This document shows, one piece after another, positions 26,314-36,602 of a stretch of DNA of 64,000 nucleotides. Position 1 is the first letter of the stretch. Every line of letters begins with the position of its first letter. This DNA comes from Pseudomonadota bacterium. Lineage in GTDB: Bacteria; Desulfobacterota; Binatia; Binatales; Binataceae. The DNA is taken from contig JAJPIL010000014.1 of NCBI GenBank assembly GCA_021324755.1, positions 1-64,000 on the forward strand. The letters are read 5' to 3'. A program made the translations under genes and the position numbers. The notes below the pieces were generated by a model, which made no database searches, had not been told where the DNA came from, and was given only the letters and a program-made list of their open reading frames with translations.

Positions 26314-28785
26314 ATGAGATTACCGGTAAGCTGGCTTCGCGAGTTCATTCCCGTTGTGCCCGCGCCAGAGCAGATAGCCGAGCGGCTAAGTCTTGCGGGG
26401 CTTGAGGTCGAAACGATAGACCGTATCAGGCCAGCCTTCAGTGGAGTCGTCGTTGCCAAGGTTTTGCGCGTCGAGCGCCATCCAAACGCCGACAGGCTGA
26501 CCGTTTGCGAAGTTGACGCGGGGCCCAGGGGACAGTTCCGCGTGGTTTGCGGCGCCCCTAATGTCAGACCTGGCATGATGTCAGCGCTTGCGCTCGTGGG
26601 AGCCCGCCTTGCGCCGCCAAAGAGTGCTAATCGCACCGACGATGAACTGGGCGCGCCGGTTGGGGCGGCGGTGATTCGCGGCGTCGAGTCCCAGGGAATG
26701 CTTTGCTCGGAGCGCGAGCTTGGCCTTTCGGATGACCACAGTGGGATTATCACGCTCGATGACACAGCATCGCCCGGTGATGACCTGGCTACCATATTGT
26801 TCCTCGATGACCACGTTCTTGACGTCGCCGTTACGCCTAACCGTGGCGATTGCCTCTCAATTTTAGGTCTAGCGCGCGAAGTGGCAGCTCTGTTCGGATT
26901 GCGGCTTAAGCGACCTCGTTTAAGGGCGCGCCTGCCACATCGCAGCCGGGGTGAAGTCGCAGATAGGGTGCAGGACGATGCCCCAATAAGCGTGGAAATT
27001 AGCGCTCCCGACTTATGCCCTCGTTACGCGGCCCTTGCCATGGACGGAGTGACGATCGGCAGGTCCGCGCTTTGGCTTCGTCGGCGTTTGATGCTTTGCG
27101 GGATGCGACCCATAAACAACGTCGTCGACGTGACAAACTACGTGATGTTGGAGATGGGACAACCGCTGCACGCATTCGACCTCGACCGTTTGCGCGATGC
27201 CCGTATAGTCGTGCGCCGGGCGGGCCAAGACCGCGAACTTGAGACTTTGGATCACGTCCGGCGCATGCTCGACCCCGACGACTTGGTGATTGCCGACGGT
27301 CGCGGCCCCGTGGCGTTGGCGGGTGTGATGGGCGGTCTTGAAAGCGAAGTCAGCGACTCAACCAAACGTATACTTTTGGAAAGCGCGTTTTTCGAGCCGC
27401 GAACCATTGCTCGTACCTCGCGCCGATTCGGACTGGTCAGCGAAGCCAGTTACAGGTTCGAGCGTGGGGTCGATCCCAAAGGACAGGTGGATGCCTTGGT
27501 GCGCGCGTCGGTCTTGATGCGCGAGCTGGCTGGCGGGCGAGAGATGGGCAAGCTTATCGACGTTGACGTTCGGCGTTTCGTCGAGCCCGAAATAGAGGTG
27601 AGTCTCGAGCGCGTCGAGGGCTTATTGGGGGTCAAGCTTTCGGCGGCCGAAGTCGCAAGACGGCTTAAAGGGTTGGGCATCAACGTTAAGCACAAAAAAG
27701 GAGGCCGAATAATCGCGTCTATACCGTCGTTTCGCCTCGATTTGCGCGAGGAGGCCGATCTTGTCGAAGAAATCGCTCGCCTCAACGGATTTAGCGACGT
27801 TCCTGCGGTGCGATGTCGTCCACTGCGAGAAATCACAGTGGAAGATCGGCGCCGCCAGGTAACGGATACGCTGCGCGCATGCCTTGTCGGTTGCGGTTTG
27901 TTCGAAGTTGCCACCCTCGCCTTTGCCTCGGCGGAGCAAAATCGTAGCTTTGCGGGATTGGCGGGCAGCGACGCCATTCGGATTATCAATCCGCTTTCGA
28001 CCGAATTTGGCGAACTGCGTCGAAGCCTTATTCCTGGCCTTGTCGCAACCTTGCGCTTTAATCTCAATCGCGAAGCGCAAGCATGTCACGTGTTCGAGAT
28101 AGGCAAGGTTTTTTACCTCGAGGCGGGTGAGCTAAAAGAGGCGCAGCGACTAGGAATTCTAAGCTATGGCGAGCTTGCGCTCGGCAAGCTCGGAGAACGC
28201 CGCCCGCAGGCAGACTTTTTCACGGCCAAAGGGATGGTCGAGACCTGTTTAACTTCCTTAGGACTGGCTAATAAGGTCGATTTCGTGCGAGATCCCGCGC
28301 ATTGCGTGTCCTGGTTACATCCCGGGCGTCAAGCTCGGTTATCGCTCGAAGCCGACCGACTCTTGGGCTATATCGGCGAGCTCCATCCGGAACTGGCCTC
28401 TGAGCTCGACCTTGACGACCGGCCCGTCGTCGTATGCGAACTTGACCTAGAACAGCTAATCGCTTATGGTTCGCTACGCAGAAACGTGGTGCCGCCACCG
28501 AGGTTCCCTTCAGTGCGGCGAGATTTGGCCCTGGTAGTAGACCGGGACGTCCCGGTCGGGCAGGTGCAGAAAGTTGTGGCTCAGGCAGGCGAAGGCCTAA
28601 TGCTTGAGAGTGTCGAGCTTTTTGATGTATACGAAGGTGCCTCGTTGCCCGCAGGCAAGAAAAGCGTGGCGCTCAGCTGTCGTTACCGAGCCAAGGATCG
28701 CACGCTGACCGACGCCGAAGTAAACCAAATCCATGCGCAGCTGGCGGCGCAGGCAGTGAGGCAACTCGGAGCAACTTTGCGCTAA
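26314..28785 (+). CDS. pheT: Phenylalanyl-tRNA synthetase beta chain
   Basis: 823 residues, full length (about 800). 'MRLPVSWLREF' start, N-terminal OB-fold tRNA-binding domain with 'HPNADRLTVCEVDAG' (about 50-64), B3/B4 editing domain ('NNVVDVTNYVMLEMGQPLHAFD'-type segment near 270-290), B5 domain, pseudo-catalytic core and a C-terminal ferredoxin-like anticodon domain ('FPSVRRDLALVVD' near 730). 37 bases after pheS, so co-transcribed. Confidence 0.96.
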   Translation: MRLPVSWLREFIPVVPAPEQIAERLSLAGLEVETIDRIRPAFSGVVVAKVLRVERHPNADRLTVCEVDAGPRGQFRVVCGAPNVRPGMMSALALVGARLAPPKSANRTDDELGAPVGAAVIRGVESQGMLCSERELGLSDDHSGIITLDDTASPGDDLATILFLDDHVLDVAVTPNRGDCLSILGLAREVAALFGLRLKRPRLRARLPHRSRGEVADRVQDDAPISVEISAPDLCPRYAALAMDGVTIGRSALWLRRRLMLCGMRPINNVVDVTNYVMLEMGQPLHAFDLDRLRDARIVVRRAGQDRELETLDHVRRMLDPDDLVIADGRGPVALAGVMGGLESEVSDSTKRILLESAFFEPRTIARTSRRFGLVSEASYRFERGVDPKGQVDALVRASVLMRELAGGREMGKLIDVDVRRFVEPEIEVSLERVEGLLGVKLSAAEVARRLKGLGINVKHKKGGRIIASIPSFRLDLREEADLVEEIARLNGFSDVPAVRCRPLREITVEDRRRQVTDTLRACLVGCGLFEVATLAFASAEQNRSFAGLAGSDAIRIINPLSTEFGELRRSLIPGLVATLRFNLNREAQACHVFEIGKVFYLEAGELKEAQRLGILSYGELALGKLGERRPQADFFTAKGMVETCLTSLGLANKVDFVRDPAHCVSWLHPGRQARLSLEADRLLGYIGELHPELASELDLDDRPVVVCELDLEQLIAYGSLRRNVVPPPRFPSVRRDLALVVDRDVPVGQVQKVVAQAGEGLMLESVELFDVYEGASLPAGKKSVALSCRYRAKDRTLTDAEVNQIHAQLAAQAVRQLGATLR

Positions 28786-28807
28786 GGTCTGGGGGCTACC
28801 AGTCTTA

Positions 28808-29128
28808 TTGAATCGACAGCTTCGAGGTCGTGGGGTAAATATCACAAAGGCTACCCTGGTGAACTCCATTAACCAGCGCGTAGGGCTTGCCAAGACGCAG
28901 GCGCAGGACTTGGTTGAGGTTGTGTTCGAGATTATTAGCGAGCGGCTGTGCGAAGGCGAGCGAGTCAAGGTCTCCGGGTTCGGTGCTTTCGTAGTTAGCC
29001 AAAAGCGTGCGCGACGGGGCCGTAATCCGCAAACAGGTGCGCCGCTCGTGGTCCAACCTCGCCGCGTGCTTTCTTTTAAACCCAGTCAACTTCTAAAAGA
29101 GCTGGTGAATAGCGGCAAAAGTTGGTAG
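28808..29128 (+). CDS. ihfA: Integration host factor alpha subunit
   Basis: HU/IHF fold: 'ITKATLVNSINQRVGLAKTQAQ' start region, 'VKVSGFGAFVVSQKRARRGRNPQTG' with the DNA-intercalating Pro in the beta-arm, ending 'LSFKPSQLLKELVN'. It bends DNA at specific sites. Start uncertain: the frame's only upstream conventional codon is TTG 28808 (106 residues), which adds about eleven residues compared with relatives. The family start would fall at or just before ATC 28841. The position after pheT matches ihfA in proteobacteria. Confidence 0.88.
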   Translation: MNRQLRGRGVNITKATLVNSINQRVGLAKTQAQDLVEVVFEIISERLCEGERVKVSGFGAFVVSQKRARRGRNPQTGAPLVVQPRRVLSFKPSQLLKELVNSGKSW

Positions 29129-29580
29129 CAACGCGTTATACGTCCGGCTCAAAAGGACGGCGGCGACCGAGACGGGCGTCGAGCAGCCCCGGTGAAGGTA
29201 CGCTCAAGGGCCTAAAGATCGGCCAAGCGGCTAAGATAATCGGCGTGCCAGCCTACGTGTTGCGCTTCTGGGAAACCCAATTTCCGCTCCTGCGTCCGGC
29301 TCATACGCCTTCGCGCCATCGAGTCTACCAACCAAAAGACCTTGAAGTTCTCAAGCTGATTAAACGCCTGCTTTACCAGGAAGGGTTTACGATCGCGGGC
29401 GCGAGAAAGCGGCTTAAGGAACTCGGATGGCCTCGCGAAGAAGTTGGTCTGAAGGAAAACTCGAGCGAACCCGTCGCCGGTGAGCAAAGCGAGCTCCTGG
29501 CGAGGCTCAACTCGCTTAAAGAGGGTCTCCTTGACCTTAAACGCGAGCTCTTGTCCATCCATCAGATGCTCGAGCACTAA
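29122..29580 (+). CDS. MerR-family transcriptional regulator
   Basis: 152 residues from TTG 29122, overlapping the ihfA stop by seven bases. After a basic tail (residues 1-28) comes a MerR-type winged helix: 'LKIGQAAKIIGVPAYVLRFWETQFPLLRP', then 'RVYQPKDLEVLKLIKRLLYQEGFTIAGARKRL'. A C-terminal coiled coil of about 35 residues likely dimerises. There are no metal-binding cysteines. It is the uncharacterised MerR homolog regularly found after ihfA; its targets are unknown. Confidence 0.85.
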   Translation: MVATRYTSGSKGRRRPRRASSSPGEGTLKGLKIGQAAKIIGVPAYVLRFWETQFPLLRPAHTPSRHRVYQPKDLEVLKLIKRLLYQEGFTIAGARKRLKELGWPREEVGLKENSSEPVAGEQSELLARLNSLKEGLLDLKRELLSIHQMLEH

Positions 29581-29777
29581 TTTTTTCGCCGGAGCATCGG
29601 GCGGTAATTTCGGATCTACATGAACACCGTTTTAACGGGAGGTTTTAAGCGAGCGAAGGCCCGAAGCTAGCGCTCCAGACTGGTTCAATGTGGTATCGTG
29701 CATACATCGGTGTTATCATGAGATTAGGGTCATTTTAATTCGCTATTCTTGCGCGCTTTTGGGCTAAGAAGCGCTCG

Positions 29778-31532
29778 GTGAGCCTGGGCATGGGTGCCAG
29801 ACAGGAGATCGACAAAGAGCACAAGAACGAGACCGCGCAGCTTACGCCCATGTGCGGGGACGGTCCCGTACTGCATCAACCAACCGACGCTGAGATTGTA
29901 GCAAGCCCAGAGGACCAAGAGGCCATCCGAGCAAAGCTCAAGACGATTCGTTCAATCCTCGAACCGTTGTTTCGCGGCGTTTATGGAAGCGAGCCGTCCG
30001 CACGACGCATCCGACGGCGCCTTGCACAGATTATAGACCGCGGTTTTGACGAGATTGTCGATCGATGGGCCAATGCGGTACGGCAGATCGAATGTGCTGA
30101 AAACGGCTCAGGCCTGGTCAAAGAAGTCGGCGACATCGAGCTTAGCCTGCGCAACGCGCTAGCCCGCTTCGTCGCCTACCTACGTGATTCAAGGGACATT
30201 CGCACCTACATATACTTGCGCTATCACTGCCAGGAAGGGATCCTTGCACGCGCAAGTCCGTGTGGTTTTGACGCCATTCATATCGCGCTCAAACAGATTC
30301 TGCTCGATCATATCAGGGCGCAGGTCAAAGGCGGGTCGGTGCGCCGTTTGGTTGATGCTACGGTTGCGGCCATCGACGAGCGCCGTCTGATGGTTTCGCA
30401 GTTCTACATCGAGTCGCGAGAGAAAGCTCTGCGGGCCTCGGAGGAGAAATATCGCAACGCCATCGACAAGGCCCCGGATGCGATTATCGACGTCGACCCC
30501 GACAGCGGAATCGTGTTGGGCTTGAACTCGGCAGCTCAGCGACTACATCGCTTGATCAGCGACGAGGACGTTCTGGGCAAGCCACTGTGGACGTTCGTGT
30601 CTCCGTCGGTTGCATCGGGCGTAAAACGCCATCTCGAGGCGGTCAAGACGCGCGGTTCCGACCAAATCTACGACCTTCCGATAGCAGGTCATTACTTCGA
30701 CGTTAACTCGGCCCTGATTCAGTATGGAGACCGCCGGTTCATCCAGATGACGCTTCGGGATGTGACCCAGCGGCGCGAGATGCTGGATGAGCTGTTAAAG
30801 GTCGAGCGCCTGGCTGCCGCGGGCACGTTTGCCGCGGGAGTGGCGCACGAGGTAAATAACCCGTTGGCGTCGATTTTTTCGCTCGTTCAGTCGTTGCTTA
30901 CGGGTGAGAACGACCCCAACCGACGGATGACGCTTCACACGATTTTGTCTCAGATTACGCGAATCTCTGGCACGCTTAAGGATCTTGTCAATTTCGCGCG
31001 ACCGTCGGCCTCGCTTCAGCGAAAACCGATCGACTTGAATGCGATCGTTAATGAGAGCCTAAGGCTCATTGCCTACAGCAAGCGTTTCAACGGCGTGCGC
31101 TTGGAGACGGATTTAGCGCCCGACCTAAAACCCGTTTTCGCCGATGATCGCGAAATTCAGCAGGTTTTACTCAATCTCTTGTTCAATGCGGCTGACGCTG
31201 GACTGAACGACGGCGGAGTTATCCGAATCGTCACCCGTAACGAGACCAACTGCGACGGGGGTGAACGAGTCGCGCGGGTAGTGCTAAAGGTAATCGACAA
31301 CGGCATCGGTATTCCGCGCCAGCACCTTTCGCGCATTTTCGATCCTTTCTTTACCACCAAACCAGCTGGCGCGGGCACTGGCCTTGGCCTGTCGCTTTGC
31401 CAGCGGATTCTTCTGTCTCATCGCGGCACGATTCACGTCGACAGTGAAGTTGGCAAAGGAACCACCGTGACGGTCACGTTGCCCGCTTACGAGGCGGGTG
31501 CTGGGGAGCAACCGTTGGGTGTGTCTCAATGA
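29778..31532 (+). CDS. PAS-domain sensor histidine kinase (NtrB-like)
   Basis: 584 residues from GTG 29778 (ATG 29790 is an alternative). Residues about 45-215 are an all-helical region resembling RsbRD-type sensor domains ('[13 protein letters not shown]'). A PAS domain follows (about 220-335, '[16 protein letters not shown]'), then HisKA with the phosphorylated histidine at about 357 ('[13 protein letters not shown]') and an ATPase domain ('NLLFNAADA', 'DNGIGIP', 'GTGLGLS'). There are no membrane helices, so it is cytoplasmic. Its stop overlaps the start of the NtrC-type regulator by four bases; they form a two-component pair. Confidence 0.9.
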   Translation: MSLGMGARQEIDKEHKNETAQLTPMCGDGPVLHQPTDAEIVASPEDQEAIRAKLKTIRSILEPLFRGVYGSEPSARRIRRRLAQIIDRGFDEIVDRWANAVRQIECAENGSGLVKEVGDIELSLRNALARFVAYLRDSRDIRTYIYLRYHCQEGILARASPCGFDAIHIALKQILLDHIRAQVKGGSVRRLVDATVAAIDERRLMVSQFYIESREKALRASEEKYRNAIDKAPDAIIDVDPDSGIVLGLNSAAQRLHRLISDEDVLGKPLWTFVSPSVASGVKRHLEAVKTRGSDQIYDLPIAGHYFDVNSALIQYGDRRFIQMTLRDVTQRREMLDELLKVERLAAAGTFAAGVAHEVNNPLASIFSLVQSLLTGENDPNRRMTLHTILSQITRISGTLKDLVNFARPSASLQRKPIDLNAIVNESLRLIAYSKRFNGVRLETDLAPDLKPVFADDREIQQVLLNLLFNAADAGLNDGGVIRIVTRNETNCDGGERVARVVLKVIDNGIGIPRQHLSRIFDPFFTTKPAGAGTGLGLSLCQRILLSHRGTIHVDSEVGKGTTVTVTLPAYEAGAGEQPLGVSQ

Positions 31533-32956
31533 GTGAAGAACAAACGTGGTCTTCGTCTTCCTCGTCGACCGCAGGCGCGCGGCTTCTCGTGGTCGAAGAC
31601 GAGGAGCTGATGAGGATGATCCTCGGCCAGATTTTGCGCTCCGAGGGCTACGAGGTGTTCGAGGCGCATGACGCACAGGTAGCACGACAGATTTTCGAGC
31701 GCGAGCAGATCGACCTTGCCATTATCGACGTGAACCTGGGCGGCGGGGCAAGCGGCCTTGAGCTGCTCGGATGGCTGCGTGAGATGGATCCCGAAGTGAT
31801 GGGGATCATTTTGACCGCCTACGCTAGCGTCGAGTCGGCGGTGGATGCCCTTCACAAAGGTGCCTACGATTATATCACCAAGCCGTTTGCTAACGACCAT
31901 CTCAAGGCGGTCGTGCGCAACGCGCTGGCGCAAAAGTCGCTGTTTCGGGAAAACCGCTTTTTGCGCCGCGAGCTGCGCGAAAAGTACCGCTTCGAGAACA
32001 TCATCGGCAACAGTGACGCGATTCAGCAGCTTTTCCGCGTCATGGAGAAGGTGGCGCGCTCGGACTCGAGCGTGCTCATCGTGGGTGAATCGGGAACCGG
32101 CAAGGAGCTCATCGCGCGAGCGATCCACTTTAGCTCCGAGCGCAGCAATAATCGCTTTTTGCCAATCAATTGCGGTGCCCTGCCCGAAACGCTCTTGGAA
32201 AGCGAGCTTTTCGGCTACAAGCGCGGCGCTTTCACTGGAGCGACGCAAGACAAAGTGGGTCTGCTCAAGGCGGCCGACAAGGGTACGCTGTTTCTCGACG
32301 AGATCGGCGAAATGCCGCTCGCGCTTCAGGTCAAGCTCCTGCGTGCTTTACAGGAGCGCGAATGCTATCCGGTAGGCGCCAACGATCCCGTCAGCTTCGA
32401 CGTGCGCATCATCTCCGCTACTAATCGCGACCTTGAAAAGGAGGTCAAAGCGGGGCGCTTTCGAGAGGAGCTGCTTTACCGAATCAACGTGATCACCATC
32501 CACGTTCCGCCGCTGCGCGAACGCCGCGAAGACATCCCGCTTCTGGCAAATCACTTCTTGCGCAAGTTCGAAAAACAAGTCGGACGTTCGGGGATGCGCT
32601 TCTCCAAGGGCGCGATGCGGCTTTTGATGAACTATCACTGGCCGGGCAATGTCCGCGAGCTAGAGAACGCCGTAGAACGCGCCGTGATTCTGGCCGAAAC
32701 TGACGTGATACATAGCCACGACCTGCCGGAGAAGCTTCAAAGCTCGTCGGTCGTCGTTACCGACGATTCCGGTGGCGTCGAGCCTACCCTGGAAGAGGTG
32801 GAGCGCGAACACATCAAACGCGTTCTGCGCAAGGTGGAAGGCGACAAGGCCAAGGCCGCGCGCGTGCTAGGAATCCATCTGTCGACCCTTTATCGGAAGC
32901 TTCAGCGTTTGAAAATCGAGGAGGGCGGCGAAAGCGAATCGGCTTTGCAGGCCTAA
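31529..32956 (+). CDS. Sigma-54-dependent response regulator (NtrC family)
   Basis: 475 residues from ATG 31529. The receiver domain has acidic pocket 'VEDEE' and phospho-acceptor Asp66. The AAA+ domain has Walker A 'GESGTGKE' (about 186-193) and the sigma-54 contact loop 'GAFTGA' (about 231-236). The C-terminal Fis-type helix-turn-helix is 'AARVLGIHLSTLYRKL'. It activates sigma-54 promoters when phosphorylated by the kinase encoded just upstream. The acidic cluster, loop and HTH all look intact. No obvious -24/-12 promoter was found next door. Confidence 0.93.
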   Translation: MSEEQTWSSSSSSTAGARLLVVEDEELMRMILGQILRSEGYEVFEAHDAQVARQIFEREQIDLAIIDVNLGGGASGLELLGWLREMDPEVMGIILTAYASVESAVDALHKGAYDYITKPFANDHLKAVVRNALAQKSLFRENRFLRRELREKYRFENIIGNSDAIQQLFRVMEKVARSDSSVLIVGESGTGKELIARAIHFSSERSNNRFLPINCGALPETLLESELFGYKRGAFTGATQDKVGLLKAADKGTLFLDEIGEMPLALQVKLLRALQERECYPVGANDPVSFDVRIISATNRDLEKEVKAGRFREELLYRINVITIHVPPLRERREDIPLLANHFLRKFEKQVGRSGMRFSKGAMRLLMNYHWPGNVRELENAVERAVILAETDVIHSHDLPEKLQSSSVVVTDDSGGVEPTLEEVEREHIKRVLRKVEGDKAKAARVLGIHLSTLYRKLQRLKIEEGGESESALQA

Positions 32957-32977
32957 TCGCTGCGCGTCGCTCCATCT

Positions 32978-34054
32978 TCAAGAAAGCTCGCGCATGCCAC
33001 TTGCGCGGCGCAGAAAAGCCGTTTCAACCAAGCCCGCAATAATCTGTTGGATTAGATTGTAGAGAATTATCGGCAGGACGACCGCTGGATGGTCGGCCAT
33101 GGTCAAGGACGAGAGGACCAGGCTCGAGCCATTATTGTTCATCCCCATCGCAAACATAAGCGCACACCGGTCACCCGCGCTGGCCTTGAGCAATCCACCC
33201 AGTCCCCATCCTACCCAGAATGCGAGACCGCACAGCGTAGCCACGATTAGAAGTATCACCGCAAGAAAGTCCCAATCCGGCGCCGCTAGGACCTCAGGAA
33301 TCGCCACCGTCGCATTCGAGTAGTTCAGCAGCAGAAGGTCCAGAAGGTTCAGCGCCTTGAGCGCTTTGCGGTAAGGCTCGATGCGCTCGGCACCCAAAAT
33401 AGCCTGTAATCCAAGCCCAAAAGCTGCTGGAGCGAGCACCGCCACGGCTAAAAACAAGCCTGCGTTGTTGTCTGCAACCTCCGACAAGTCCTCGGCGTAG
33501 TCGTCCGTCGTGACCAGGCTTACTGCGCGCAAGCTCGCAGGTGTGACCACCGGGCTTATCAGCGTGCTGATTACCACCAGCCCAAGGCTCAACGAAAGGT
33601 TGCCGTCAACCTTTTGCGACCAGGCTGCCGAAGAAGCTGCAATCGGGGTCGAAGCTACAAAAGCAAGCCCCACAAGGATCTCCTGCGCCTCCTTCGGGTT
33701 GTGCCAAAAGACCATTAAAGCTGCCATCACGAAGGTAAAAATCAAAGGCAGTAAAGTATTGGCCAGTGTGCCGGCAAGTAGTGTCTTTGGACGACGTACC
33801 AACTTGCCAAGCTCTCCATAGTCAACACTTAGACCTACGACGAAAAGCAAAAGCGAAAGCATCAGCGCCGGCAGCCTAAAGTTCATCGCAATAGCACTGA
33901 GCCCGAACCTCGAAGGAAAAAGGCTCATACGGCGTAGCGCCAACCCAGGACCTGGCCACAAGCCAGCGGTAAGATATGCGCCAATCAAGAGGTAAAAGAA
34001 TTTTTGATCGATAAACGCAACAGCACTGTCGACTAGATTTTTTAGATTTTTCAT
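32978..34054 (-). CDS. BASS-family Na+-dependent transporter
   Basis: 358 residues with about ten membrane helices. Two half-repeats typical of bile acid:Na+ symporters: 'VASTPIAASSAAWSQKVDGNLSLSLGLVV' around the first crossover and 'MGMNNNGSSLVLSSL' in the second. Bacterial members carry organic anions; ACR3 arsenite exporters share the fold but lack these motifs. An insertion of about 25 acidic residues ('VTTDDYAEDLSEVADNNAG') sits in the middle. Substrate unknown. Leftward, convergent with the ntrC-type gene. Confidence 0.8.
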   Translation of the reverse strand: MKNLKNLVDSAVAFIDQKFFYLLIGAYLTAGLWPGPGLALRRMSLFPSRFGLSAIAMNFRLPALMLSLLLFVVGLSVDYGELGKLVRRPKTLLAGTLANTLLPLIFTFVMAALMVFWHNPKEAQEILVGLAFVASTPIAASSAAWSQKVDGNLSLSLGLVVISTLISPVVTPASLRAVSLVTTDDYAEDLSEVADNNAGLFLAVAVLAPAAFGLGLQAILGAERIEPYRKALKALNLLDLLLLNYSNATVAIPEVLAAPDWDFLAVILLIVATLCGLAFWVGWGLGGLLKASAGDRCALMFAMGMNNNGSSLVLSSLTMADHPAVVLPIILYNLIQQIIAGLVETAFLRRASGMRELS

Positions 34055-34239
34055 AAGGCTCGAGCTGCTAGTAAATTAGCGTTTTATGGGCGCAGACTGA
34101 GCTTGCAAAGCCCAACCGAAAGGTAAGCGCGGGCCGCTCGAAGCGATTTTTGCGTCCTTGAAGCTTGCCAATTGCGGTTCATAGGAAGTCGGGCTAAGCT
34201 TTAATTTTGCCGTTGTAAAGCCTGACGCGGAGAGTTGTT

Positions 34240-34443
34240 ATGGACCTTTTTGCCCCGTCTCATCTTTTGCTATTGCTGCTAATCGTACTGGTTATCTTCG
34301 GCCCAAGTAAGCTCGGCGACATCGGAGGCGCTCTGGGTCGAGCGATCAGAGATTTCAAGCGCGCAACTAGCGAGCCAGACCCCGAACCCAAAAGGGCCGC
34401 TGAAAGCTCGGCGGTCGAGCAGAAGACCGAAAAGGCTAGCTAG
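34240..34443 (+). CDS. tatA: Sec-independent translocase protein TatA/E
   Basis: 67 residues: short N-terminal membrane helix ('[22 protein letters not shown]') with the Phe-Gly-Pro hinge, then an amphipathic helix '[14 protein letters not shown]' and a polar acidic tail. This is the pore-forming component of twin-arginine export in the inner membrane. tatC is not adjacent, so the other subunit must be elsewhere. Confidence 0.93.
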   Translation: MDLFAPSHLLLLLLIVLVIFGPSKLGDIGGALGRAIRDFKRATSEPDPEPKRAAESSAVEQKTEKAS

Positions 34444-35024
34444 CGTTTTGAGCGCTGCGATCTCGTTCGTCAGAAGGGATGGCTCCGCCTCCAACGGAGG
34501 TGGCAAAGAAGCCTGTTTCCCAGTGTTGTCGACCGTAGAGACTGGGCCACGTCAATTTAGGCAGTAGCTAGGCTCGCGGCAGTGCGGTCCGTACTCGTTT
34601 TGTCTTGCCTCCATCCACGTTTAGTTTCAATCGTTAGCTTTTAGGCTTTATCCTTAGGCCCGGCTCAGAAGGCTTTTGACTTTTCTGGCACGGCTGCTGG
34701 CTCAAAGTCCTGCTTTTGGAAGGGCGCAGGGTGTCTGTTCGTTTTTCTGGAGTGCACAAAGACTTATCGACAAGCTTTCAGAGCCGGTTTGCTAAGGACG
34801 CGAACGTGTTTGCTCTCCGCCACTAAACGGGCGATCACACAGCTGACGTTATGACGTGGAGCCTGCCGTTTCGCACCAGAGGTTTCGTTCGACTTTTACG
34901 TGAGGCGAGAATCTTTCCGAGGCTTACGACGCCGTCGAGTGCCATGTGGTGGAACGGAATTGTAGCTGCCGCGTAGCATATTAGCGAAAAGGCATAATAG
35001 TTGCGGGTTGCGCTAGGTGAACCG
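34444..35024. other. Long intergenic region before MFS gene
   Basis: 581 bases. A short inverted repeat GCCTCCA-ACGGAGG near 34490 follows tatA. The rest shows no gene I can support; a leftward frame at 34835-35140 overlaps the MFS gene and is probably chance. I checked by eye for 4.5S, 6S and tmRNA core motifs and saw none. Confidence 0.35.
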
Positions 35025-36602
35025 ATGAAAAGTTCCGACGCCATTCCAGGTCGGGCAGATGTCCCGTTTGCAAACCAGCCAAGCACTGCGACCACAGCCG
35101 CCGAAGCGGCAACCTTCCCTTGGCAACCGACGGGGAGCAAATGGGTAGTCGCCCTAACTGTGATGCTGCCAGCGGCGTTGCCGCTGCTGAACGGGACGAT
35201 CGTTAATGTGTCGCTGCCTTACATGCAGCGAAGCTTTGATGCCGACGTCGATCACATCAGCTGGGTGCTGACGAGTTACCTTCTATCTAGCGGGGTGGTT
35301 ATCCCGCTGACTGGATGGCTTGCGGCGCGGATCGGCCGCCGACGATATTTTCTGATCTCGGTGGCGGCTTTCATGATCACCTCAGCGTTGTGTGGCGCGG
35401 CCAAGACGTTGCGCGCCATGATCGTGTTTCGCTTCCTGCAGGGCGCGGCGGGCGCGGCGATGGTTCCGACGTCGCAGGCGATCTTGATGGAAGTGTTCCC
35501 GCCCGCGGAGCATGCGCTCGCGATGGCTGTATGGGGAATCGGTTTGATGGTCGCTCCGGTTTTGGGCCCCACTTTGGGAGGTTGGATAACCGAGCATTTG
35601 AACTGGAGATGGAATTTTTACATCAACCTTCCGGCGGGCGCGCTCGCTTTTTTGATGGTTCGCGAATTTATCGAGGATCCGCCCTATCTGAGCAAGGGCC
35701 GCGCTGCGTCAGGTAGGATCGATTATGTCGGTATCTTGTGTTTGACGCTAGGCTTGGGTTTGCTTCAGGTGGTTCTTGACCGCGGCCAGCGTTCGGGATG
35801 GTTTGCGGCTTTGTGGGTCAAAGCGTTCACGGCCAGCTCGCTTGCGTTTTTGCTCTTTCTTATAGTTCACGAATTGCGGGTGGAAGACCCCGTAGTCGAC
35901 TTGCGTGTTTTTTGCAACCGGTCTTTTTCGCTCGCGGTTTCGCTGGTGACGATCGCGGTATTTGTTGTTTTCGGCGTAAATCTGATGAACCCGCTTTTTC
36001 TCCAGCTGCTTTTGGGTTACGGTCCGGCTCGGGCAGGCTACGTAGTGGCGGTGCGAGGGCTGGGAGTTATGATGTCGATGATGCTGGTGGGGCAGCTTTC
36101 ACGGATGGGTTACCGAACGACGCGGTTGGTAGGATTGGGCTTCGCCATCATGGCCGGCGCAAACTGGCAGATGGCGCGCTGGGAGTTGCATACGTCGCTT
36201 CGCGCGCTGATGGGGCCGATATTTCTCTCCGGCGTCGGAGCTGGGATGGTGTTTCCGAATCTGTCGGCTGTGGCGCTTTCCGCAGTTCCGCGCGAGCGGA
36301 TAGGCTTTGCGGCCAGTTTGTTCAACATGATGAGAAATCTCGGCTCGGCTTTCGGCATATCGGCAGCGACTAATTTGCTGATGAGCCGCAAGGCCGCCGA
36401 ATACAGAACCTTGCTCGCCCATGCACGAGTGCCTAGCGATGTCTCTGCGCGCACGGCTTTGTTACTCCAGATACGGCAGTGCGCTGATTTGCGCGCCTTC
36501 CATACAGTCTACGTTACGTTCGCGATAATTCCGTTGCTGCTGATCGTTCCCCTCTTCTGGCTAAAGAGCGATAGCTATAGCGAAGCGAATAGGGAGGAGT
36601 GA
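35025..36602 (+). CDS. DHA2-family MFS drug exporter (EmrB/QacA type)
   Basis: 525 residues from ATG 35025 (the frame opens at TTG 35001). About 14 membrane helices, as in the DHA2 family. Signatures: 'LNGTIVNVSLPYMQRSF' in helix 1, motif A 'GWLAARIGRRRYF' in the 2-3 loop, and motif C 'GLMVAPVLGPTLGGWI' in helix 5, the antiporter motif. It exports drugs or other hydrophobic compounds using proton exchange. No HlyD-type partner is adjacent. Confidence 0.9.
   Translation: MKSSDAIPGRADVPFANQPSTATTAAEAATFPWQPTGSKWVVALTVMLPAALPLLNGTIVNVSLPYMQRSFDADVDHISWVLTSYLLSSGVVIPLTGWLAARIGRRRYFLISVAAFMITSALCGAAKTLRAMIVFRFLQGAAGAAMVPTSQAILMEVFPPAEHALAMAVWGIGLMVAPVLGPTLGGWITEHLNWRWNFYINLPAGALAFLMVREFIEDPPYLSKGRAASGRIDYVGILCLTLGLGLLQVVLDRGQRSGWFAALWVKAFTASSLAFLLFLIVHELRVEDPVVDLRVFCNRSFSLAVSLVTIAVFVVFGVNLMNPLFLQLLLGYGPARAGYVVAVRGLGVMMSMMLVGQLSRMGYRTTRLVGLGFAIMAGANWQMARWELHTSLRALMGPIFLSGVGAGMVFPNLSAVALSAVPRERIGFAASLFNMMRNLGSAFGISAATNLLMSRKAAEYRTLLAHARVPSDVSARTALLLQIRQCADLRAFHTVYVTFAIIPLLLIVPLFWLKSDSYSEANREE

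Noticed and set aside
34835-35140. Leftward 101-residue frame overlapping the MFS gene
   Set aside because: Mostly antisense to the MFS start; remaining part is not protein-like enough to keep.
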